Below are positions 1 to 5,302 of a stretch of DNA of 5,302 nucleotides, piece by piece. Both the position numbers and the translations under genes were made by a program. Under the pieces are notes generated by a model. That model was not told the DNA's origin. It ran no database searches and worked only from the letters and a program-made list of their open reading frames with translations. Source of the DNA: Phycisphaerales bacterium (GTDB lineage: Bacteria; Planctomycetota; Phycisphaerae; Phycisphaerales; UBA1924); contig JAJDDH010000420.1 in NCBI GenBank assembly GCA_029260415.1, positions 1 to 5,302 of the forward strand, written 5' to 3'. Each line of letters begins with the position of its first letter. Positions within the stretch are counted from its first letter, which is position 1.

Positions 1-1
1 G

Positions 2-2887
2 CTGCTCGAGGGGGACGTGCGGGCCTCGCTGGGTCGGTACAGCTTCCGCGCGCAGCGTGCGTCGGTCTGGCTCGAGAAGCTCGGGTCGGAGACGGGCGGG
101 CCCGTGTACCAGGTGTACGCGCTGTTCGACGGGCTCGAGACGCTTGAGGGCGACGCGGCGGTCTCGGTCCAGGCGGACCGCCTGCCTGTCCAGGGCGTGA
201 TCCGCGTCACCGAGCCCGTGTGGTTGAAGACCGATCTGACGCGGCAGGTCCGCCCCACCGGGAGTTCACAGATCGCGTTCCTTGACAGCGCCGAGCGGGC
301 GTTTGCGCAGCTGATCGCGGAGGCGGCTGGGGTTGACGAGTCGATCCTGCCGCAGATCCCCGACGAGCCGGTTGCGAAACCGGGCGCGTTGGCGGACGGG
401 GCGCGCCTGCGGGAGATGATGGGCGCGGGCGCGGACGGGGCCCCCGCGGCGCCCGCGAGGCCAGCGACCGAATCGACCGCGCCCGCGGCGTTGGTCACGA
501 CGCCCGCCTCGCCTGCGGCGGCGCCCATCTTCACGGGCGACGGGGTGTTCTATCTGTCCGCGGGCGATCGGTTCTCGGTGCAACGCGGCGAGACGAGCAA
601 CACGGTCACGCTCACGGGCGGGGTGGTGGTGCAGTACTCGGACCCGCGTGACGGGCAGTCGCTGCAGATTGACGCCCAGCGGGCGGTTGTGTTCCTGCGT
701 CCGGGCCCGCTGGACGAGACCCTGTCGAGCTTCGCGACGGAGGACGTGTTAGGGCTGTACCTCGAGGGCGGGTTCCAGGCGAGCGACGGGCAGTACACGG
801 TCCGCGGCCCGCGGGCGTACTACGACGTTCAGCGGGACAAGGCGATCCTGGTGGACGCGGTGTTCTGGACGTACGAGCAGCGGGTGTCGATGCCGCTGTA
901 CCTGCGGGCGGAGGCGATCCGCCAGGAGGCGTCGAACCAGTTCAGCGCCGAGCGGGCACAGGTGAGCAACACGGGGTTCTTCAACCCGCACTTCTCAATT
1001 GGGGCCAGCTCGGTCAGCGTGACGCTCAAGGAACGCGACGAGGGCGAGCGCCAGCTCGGGGGGCGGTCGTACGTCGACGCGCGGAACATGACGCTGCGGG
1101 GCGGGGGGCTTCCCTTCTTCTGGTGGCCCCTGTACAAGGGTGACCCGGAGCAGTTCCCGCTCAAGGGACTGGCGTTCGAGAACTCGAACCGGACGGGCCC
1201 GGGCGTGCTGACGACGTGGAACGCGTACTCGCTGCTGGGGATCCTGCCGCCCGAGGGGCTGTCGGCGGACCTGCAGCTGGACTTCTGGGGCAAGCGCGGG
1301 CTGGGCGTGGGCGGCGAGTTCGCGTGGGACCGCCCCGGGCACGACGGCTCGATCTTCGCCTACCTGCTGCCCGACGACCGGGGCACGGACCTGATGCCGG
1401 GCGGGCAGGAGATCGACCGCGACGGCGAGCTGCGCGGGGCGATCATCGCCCAGGAGATGTGGCGCTTCCGTGAGTTCTGGACGCTCGTGGCTGAGGGCAC
1501 GTTCATCTCCGACGAGGGCTTCGTCGAGGCGTTCGACCGGGACGCGGCCCGGACGCGTCGCGAGTTCACCAACCGGGCGTACCTGCGCCGGGTCGAGGGC
1601 GGGTTCGCCAGTTCGATCGAGATCAAGGGCGCGGTCAACGACTTCATCCCGAACCAGGACCTGGTGCAGGCGCCGGGCTACCTGGTGGACAAGATCCCCG
1701 AGATCGGGGCGCGGATGGCGGGCGCCGACCTGTTTGGCGATCTGGCGCCCGGGCTGGTGACGCACACCTGGGAGGCGACGTACTCGCGGATGCGCCAGCG
1801 GTTCAGCGAGGTGGACGCTTCGGCGATGGGCTTCGTAACCGACGCGCGGGCCCAGCGGGCGCTGGGGATCGACGCGGACATGTCGCTGGGCGACCGATTC
1901 CGGGCGGTCGGGTTCGACGAGTCGTTCGTCAACCGGTTCGACACGCGCCAGGAGCTGAGCAGCCCGCTGCGGGCGGGGCCGATCAACATCACGCCGTTCG
2001 TGGTGGGGCGGTTCACGACGTACGACTCGAGCTTCGACGCGTTCAGCCCGCAGGAGGGCGACCAGCACCGATTGTGGGGGGCCGCGGGGGTGACGCTGTC
2101 AACGTCGATCGCGCGCGTGAACAACGCGGTGGACAGCCGGCTGTTCGACCTGCACCGGATGCGCCACATCATCGAGCCCAGCATCACGCTGTGGGCGTCG
2201 GGCTCGAACATCGCCAGCCAGTCGCTGCCCGTGTACGACGACGACGTGGAGGCGCTGCTCGACGGGGCGATCATCCGCGCGGCGATCAACCAGACCTGGC
2301 AGACCAAGCGCGGCGCGCCCGGACGCTGGCGCAGCGTCGACGTGCTCAAGCTCAACACCGAGGTGGTGTGGACCAGCGACGACGACGACCGGGCGGGGAC
2401 GATCCCGAGGTTCTTCGAGGCCAGGCCCGAGCTCTCGACGCCCGGGGATCACATCCGGGGCGAGGCGGTCTGGCAGGCGACGGACGTGGTCTCGCTCGCG
2501 GGCGAGACGATCTTTGACCTGGAGATCAACCAGCAGGCGAGGACCGCCGCGGGCGTGCTGCTGCGCCACACGCCCGAGTTCTCGACCAGCGCGGACATCC
2601 GGTACATCAACTCGCAGAACGTGACGTACGGCGGCGCCTCGGCCCGGTACACGCTGACGGACAAGTACGACCTGTACACCCGTCTCACGTACAACTTCCA
2701 GCTCGAGGACTTCCAGACGTTCGTCGCGCAGCTCAACCGTCGCTTCCCGAACCTGACCCTGGGCGTGATCCTCCGCTACGACAACGTGCAGGGTGAGACG
2801 AGCTTCGGGTTCACGCTGCAGCCGCTGGGCTTTGGCGGGCGGGGCACGGGGCTGGGCGGGTCGGACCGCGGCTTCGGCGGCGGCTGA
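2..2887 (+). CDS. lptD: LptD/OstA-like LPS-assembly outer-membrane protein (5' partial)
   Basis: The frame is open from the first bases of the window (LLEGDVRASLG...), so the true start lies upstream; the GTG at 17 falls inside an OstA-type strand pattern and is not a convincing start. Residue numbers here count from that GTG. The protein resembles LptD, the outer-membrane partner of the Lpt bridge, which inserts LPS into the outer leaflet. In order it shows: an OstA-like beta-jellyroll segment at the window edge; an Ala/Pro-rich linker (about 118-170); two more OstA-like segments (about 173-300) with the recurring pattern GG-V...A-x-RA; an LptD-like transition (about 355-400) with NMTLRGGGLPFFWWPLYKG; then a long run of alternating polar/hydrophobic strands ending near residue 935, consistent with a beta-barrel, including RHIIEPSITLW (716-726). 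It ends in a Gly-rich tail (938-956). No cysteine is present. More than 960 residues are visible, longer than E. coli LptD (784). The family call is by pattern recognition; another OstA-domain barrel protein is the main alternative. Confidence 0.8.
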   Translation: MLEGDVRASLGRYSFRAQRASVWLEKLGSETGGPVYQVYALFDGLETLEGDAAVSVQADRLPVQGVIRVTEPVWLKTDLTRQVRPTGSSQIAFLDSAERAFAQLIAEAAGVDESILPQIPDEPVAKPGALADGARLREMMGAGADGAPAAPARPATESTAPAALVTTPASPAAAPIFTGDGVFYLSAGDRFSVQRGETSNTVTLTGGVVVQYSDPRDGQSLQIDAQRAVVFLRPGPLDETLSSFATEDVLGLYLEGGFQASDGQYTVRGPRAYYDVQRDKAILVDAVFWTYEQRVSMPLYLRAEAIRQEASNQFSAERAQVSNTGFFNPHFSIGASSVSVTLKERDEGERQLGGRSYVDARNMTLRGGGLPFFWWPLYKGDPEQFPLKGLAFENSNRTGPGVLTTWNAYSLLGILPPEGLSADLQLDFWGKRGLGVGGEFAWDRPGHDGSIFAYLLPDDRGTDLMPGGQEIDRDGELRGAIIAQEMWRFREFWTLVAEGTFISDEGFVEAFDRDAARTRREFTNRAYLRRVEGGFASSIEIKGAVNDFIPNQDLVQAPGYLVDKIPEIGARMAGADLFGDLAPGLVTHTWEATYSRMRQRFSEVDASAMGFVTDARAQRALGIDADMSLGDRFRAVGFDESFVNRFDTRQELSSPLRAGPINITPFVVGRFTTYDSSFDAFSPQEGDQHRLWGAAGVTLSTSIARVNNAVDSRLFDLHRMRHIIEPSITLWASGSNIASQSLPVYDDDVEALLDGAIIRAAINQTWQTKRGAPGRWRSVDVLKLNTEVVWTSDDDDRAGTIPRFFEARPELSTPGDHIRGEAVWQATDVVSLAGETIFDLEINQQARTAAGVLLRHTPEFSTSADIRYINSQNVTYGGASARYTLTDKYDLYTRLTYNFQLEDFQTFVAQLNRRFPNLTLGVILRYDNVQGETSFGFTLQPLGFGGRGTGLGGSDRGFGGG

Positions 2888-2903
2888 GCGGTAGCGTTCA
2901 GCC
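2882..2903. terminator. Hairpin between convergent genes, possible bidirectional terminator
   Basis: The arms GGCTGAGCG (2882-2890) and CGTTCAGCC (2895-2903) fold into a nine-pair stem with a GTAG loop. In plus-strand RNA all pairs form, one of them a G-U wobble (2888/2897). In minus-strand RNA the same position is an A-C mismatch, so the stem is weaker. The left arm holds the TGA of the lptD-like gene and the right arm holds the TGA of the pyruvate kinase gene. There is no T-tract on either side, so a classical intrinsic terminator is not shown. The position, centred on the 10-base gap between two converging genes, is the main argument for a role in ending transcription. Confidence 0.4.
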
Positions 2904-4469
2904 CGGGTCGGCGGCGAACCGGAAACCCGAGGTGACGTCGCCCACGCGGAGGATGGACAGACCGTCTTGGGCGGGGACCGTGCCCTGCGGCTTGCCCGCG
3001 ATGAGCACGACCGAGTCGCCCTCCTGTGCCAGCCCGCGTTCGAGCACGAACTGCTCGACCTGCGTCGTCCACTCGCGGAGCAGACCCTTGGCGGTCGGCT
3101 CCTGGCGGACGGGGATGACGCGCCCGAGCATGGCCATGCGCCGTGCGGCGACGTGGCTCGAGGTGTACGCGAGGATGGGCGCAGAGAAGTCCAGGCGCGA
3201 GAGGTAGCCCGCCATGCCCCCGGCCTGTGACCAGACGGCGACGAGCGTGGCGCCCGACTCGCGGGCGATGTGCATGGCGCCGTGGGCCAGCGCCGCGGAG
3301 CGGTGGGCGTACTCGGGCAGGCGGGGCGACGGGAGCTGGATGCGGGGGAGGTCGTTGAGGCGGTCCTCGGCGACGCCCACGATCCGGCTCATGGTCTCGA
3401 CGACGATCTGCGGGTACTTGCCCACGGCGGTCTCGCCCGAGAGCATGACCGCGTCGGCGCCGTCGAATACGGCGTTGGCCACGTCGCTCGCCTCGGCCCG
3501 CGTGGGGGTCGCTGAATCGATCATGGTCTCGAGCATCTGCGTCGCGACGATGACTGGGCGCCCGATGTGATGGCAGCGCGAGATGATGTGCTTCTGCGCC
3601 ACGGGCACCTGCGCCACGTCCATCTCGACGCCCAGGTCGCCCCGGGCGACCATCACGGCGTCGGTCGCCTCGATGATCTCGTCGATGTTCGCCAGCGCCT
3701 GCGGCTTCTCGATCTTGGCGACCACGGGGATGGGCAGGCCCACCCGGTCGTCCGCCCAGGGCTTGCACGTGGTGCAGACCTCTTCGAGGCGGCGCTTGAG
3801 CATCAGGATCTCCTCGGCGGTCCGCACGAAGGAGAGGGCGAGGTAGTCCAGCCCGTGCTCGGACGCCCAGTCCACGCAGGCCCAGTCGCGGTCGGTGATC
3901 GCGGGGATCTGCAGGTCCGAGTCGGGGAGGTTGATGCCCTTCTTGCTGGTGACGCGCCCGCCGTAGGTGACGCGGCATCGGAGCTCGCGCCCGTCGATGC
4001 GATCGACAGCGAGCATGCGGATGGCGCCGTCGTTGATCAGGACGCGCTCGCCGGGCTGGACGTCGTAGGTGAGGCGGTCGAGGGTGGTGTCGAAGACGGG
4101 GACGCCGTTCTCGATGATGGCGTCGCCCTGGCCCGGGCGGAGGATGATGTCCTGCCCGGGCTCGATGTTGACGCCCCCGCCCTCGTGCAGGTCGGGGACG
4201 CTGCCCACGCGGATCTTGGGGCCCGAGAGGTCGCCCATGATCGCGATGGGGCGGTCGGCGCGCTCCGTGACGCTCTTGACGCGTCCGAGGCGCGCGGTGA
4301 AGTCCTCGAAGGAGCCGTGGGAGAAGTTGAGGCGGAAGACGCTCACGCCCGCGTGGATGAGGCGCTTGAGGACGTCGGGATCGTCGGTGGAGGGTCCGAG
4401 GGTGGCGACGATCTTGGTTCCCGACGCTCGGGAGACCTCGCGCGCCGCCCAGGCGCCGGGCGTGGTCAT
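2898..4469 (-). CDS. pyk: Pyruvate kinase
   Basis: This cytoplasmic enzyme transfers phosphate from phosphoenolpyruvate to ADP, giving pyruvate and ATP, the last step of glycolysis. It has 523 residues against about 470-480 for typical bacterial forms. The first barrel strand is TKIVATLGPS (18-27). RLNFSHG (46-52) supplies substrate and metal ligands, and D80 begins DLSGPKIR. The B domain spans roughly 88-187. The family signature IPVVAKIEKPQAL (247-259) carries catalytic Lys252 and metal ligand Glu254; MVARGDLG (273-280) carries metal ligand Asp278; ATQMLETM (309-316) carries Thr310; VMLSGETAVGKYP follows at 341-353. The C domain runs from about 380 to the end. Extra length comes from about 15 N-terminal residues and an insert near 229-246 that includes CTTC. 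The start is fixed by AAGGAG seven bases upstream and by the ATGA overlap with the preceding gene. DLSGPKIR..V suggests a K+-independent type, and the effector loop in the C domain looks degraded. The enzyme identity is secure; the regulatory inferences are not. Confidence 0.97.
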   Translation of the reverse strand: MTTPGAWAAREVSRASGTKIVATLGPSTDDPDVLKRLIHAGVSVFRLNFSHGSFEDFTARLGRVKSVTERADRPIAIMGDLSGPKIRVGSVPDLHEGGGVNIEPGQDIILRPGQGDAIIENGVPVFDTTLDRLTYDVQPGERVLINDGAIRMLAVDRIDGRELRCRVTYGGRVTSKKGINLPDSDLQIPAITDRDWACVDWASEHGLDYLALSFVRTAEEILMLKRRLEEVCTTCKPWADDRVGLPIPVVAKIEKPQALANIDEIIEATDAVMVARGDLGVEMDVAQVPVAQKHIISRCHHIGRPVIVATQMLETMIDSATPTRAEASDVANAVFDGADAVMLSGETAVGKYPQIVVETMSRIVGVAEDRLNDLPRIQLPSPRLPEYAHRSAALAHGAMHIARESGATLVAVWSQAGGMAGYLSRLDFSAPILAYTSSHVAARRMAMLGRVIPVRQEPTAKGLLREWTTQVEQFVLERGLAQEGDSVVLIAGKPQGTVPAQDGLSILRVGDVTSGFRFAADPG

Positions 4470-5302
4470 GGGGAGACTCCTTGCGCGAGGCGACGGTGTC
4501 TGCCCAGCTGGGTGATCTGCTTGTAGTTGCCCAAGAAGTACGAGGTGTAGGCGATCTCGGCCCGGGCCTGCGCGCCTGGCGCGCGCCAGCTCCCGCGGAC
4601 CCGCCGGTAGTTGGACTCGGTCCAGGGGATGCGTTCGACCGGCTCGCCCGTGGTGAAGGCGCCGTCGGCGTCAACCGGGGTCTCGGGCCAGGCGAAGAAC
4701 AGCCGCTCCATCTCCGCGAGGACGTCCTGCGGGAACGTGTCGTCGAGTTTGGCGCGGGCGATGGCGCCCCAGGCCCTTCGGCACTGCGGGGCGATGTCCA
4801 CGGCGAAGCAGCCCATCATCACCTGCACGCCCGTGCGCCAGCCCGGGTTCTCGACGTCGGAGACCACCTCGAACGGGTCGATGTGATCGACGAAGTGCTC
4901 GCTGTAACGCTGGTACATGACGCGCCGGGCGGGCATGCGGCGCAGGGCGTTGTGGGCGGGGCCGATCTGGACGCCGCTCTCGAGCGTGGGGTTGCCCGCG
5001 CCCTCGGGCGTGTCGAGCGGGGGCAGCTGCCAGAGGGCCTGGCCCTCGATTGACATGCAGAACTCGACGAAGCGTCTGGCGAGTTCGGGGTGGGGGGCGC
5101 CGTTGAGGATGCTGACGGGGTCGGCGTCGATGTAGACCGCGCCCGCGGGGTCGGTGTAGCCCACGCGTCCGCCGCCAACGGTCTGAGCCTGGCCCCGCCC
5201 GTAGAAGTCGATGGCGAGCCCGGCGGCGGCCTCGCCCTGAGACACGTCGATGGGGGGCTTGGTGGACTGGCTGGTGAAGTAGCGGGTGTTGCCGCACATG
5301 GC
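4466..5302 (-). CDS. ABC transporter extracellular solute-binding protein (5' partial)
   Basis: Only the C-terminal 278 residues are visible; the frame stays open to the window edge (Ala codon at 5302-5300), so the signal peptide and N-terminal lobe lie outside. Numbering here is from the Met at 5299. The visible part matches the C-terminal region of iron(III)-type and related solute-binding proteins: IDVSQGEAAAGLAIDFYGRG (17-36) is the usual hinge/ligand strand, and DADPVSILNGAPHPELARRFVEFCMSIEGQALW (58-90) is the characteristic helix region after the domain closes. Such proteins capture a solute in the periplasm and deliver it to an inner-membrane permease/ATPase pair. About 187 further residues follow EGQALW, far more than the short tail of classical family members. 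They include LRRMPARRVMYQRY (119-132) and DPFEVVSDVENPGW (141-154). The Tyr-Tyr pair that binds Fe(III) in FbpA corresponds here to Phe32-Tyr33, so the ligand is uncertain. No permease or ATPase gene follows; the next gene is pyruvate kinase. The fold is fairly sure, the substrate is not. Confidence 0.8.
   Translation of the reverse strand, partial: AMCGNTRYFTSQSTKPPIDVSQGEAAAGLAIDFYGRGQAQTVGGGRVGYTDPAGAVYIDADPVSILNGAPHPELARRFVEFCMSIEGQALWQLPPLDTPEGAGNPTLESGVQIGPAHNALRRMPARRVMYQRYSEHFVDHIDPFEVVSDVENPGWRTGVQVMMGCFAVDIAPQCRRAWGAIARAKLDDTFPQDVLAEMERLFFAWPETPVDADGAFTTGEPVERIPWTESNYRRVRGSWRAPGAQARAEIAYTSYFLGNYKQITQLGRHRRLAQGVSP
4477..4482 (-). promoter_or_regulatory. Ribosome binding site of pyruvate kinase
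   Basis: On the minus strand this reads AAGGAG, seven bases before the ATG whose first base is 4469. It lies within the last codons (Gln-Gly-Val) of the solute-binding protein gene. It decides the pyruvate kinase start. Together with the ATGA stop/start overlap at 4466-4469 it fits translational coupling, with ribosomes finishing the upstream gene and restarting on the next. Confidence 0.85.

Noticed and set aside
17..19. GTG as the start of the lptD-like gene
   Set aside because: The frame is open upstream to the window edge and the preceding residues (LLEGD) belong to the same OstA-like strand, so the gene is cut by the window.
995..2068. Minus-strand open frame of 357 codons antisense to the lptD-like gene
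   Set aside because: It is an Arg/Val/Pro/His-rich low-information translation, as expected from the GC-rich opposite strand; the plus-strand frame shows LptD-like motifs.
2888..2897. Possible missing small gene or promoter between the convergent genes
   Set aside because: Only ten bases separate the stops, too few for either; the hairpin is the only structure there.
3567..4526. Plus-strand open frame of 319 codons antisense to pyruvate kinase
   Set aside because: Its Asp/Ala/Val/Leu/Gly/His-dominated composition mirrors the codon bias of the opposite strand, and it has no recognisable domain.
4576..4589. Perfect 14-base palindrome CTGGCGCGCGCCAG
   Set aside because: It lies inside the solute-binding protein coding region, and about one such palindrome is expected by chance in a window of this size and GC content.
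2776..4674. Long minus-strand open frame of 632 codons overlapping pyruvate kinase
   Set aside because: It covers pyk in another frame and encodes an Arg/Pro/Gly/His-rich sequence typical of a shadow frame in GC-rich DNA; the pyk frame has clear motifs and a ribosome binding site.

Overview
The window looks like chromosomal DNA from a GC-rich, diderm bacterium. Base composition is strongly G+C throughout, and third codon positions are mostly G or C. The best guess for the host is a member of the Planctomycetota, probably the Phycisphaerae. That guess rests on the style of the LptD-like protein, the long solute-binding protein with an extra C-terminal part, and the GC-rich codon use. No marker gene here proves it. 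There are no RNA genes, mobile elements, CRISPR arrays or long intergenic gaps; the window is almost entirely coding.

Layout: a large outer-membrane protein gene of the LptD/OstA class (positions 2-2887, plus strand, 5' end outside the window) runs toward two genes on the minus strand. These are a pyruvate kinase gene (4469 down to 2898) and, upstream of it in transcription order, the 3' part of a gene for an ABC-type extracellular solute-binding protein (5302 down to 4466, 5' end outside the window). The two minus-strand genes share the four bases ATGA as stop and start, and a strong ribosome binding site lies inside the end of the first. They are almost certainly in one transcript and probably translationally coupled. 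Only 10 bases separate the convergent lptD-like and pyruvate kinase genes. A hairpin centred on that gap contains both stop codons.

Function: the LptD-like protein is expected to place lipopolysaccharide (or an equivalent envelope glycolipid) in the outer leaflet of the outer membrane. The minus-strand pair links solute capture in the periplasm with the last ATP-forming step of glycolysis. Whether this pairing has metabolic meaning is open.

No clearly new multi-gene system is visible. The points most worth a second look are the compact hairpin between the convergent genes, the pyruvate kinase's K+-independent type of active-site motif together with a degraded effector loop, the coupling of a solute-binding protein to pyruvate kinase, and the absence of cysteine from the LptD-like protein.
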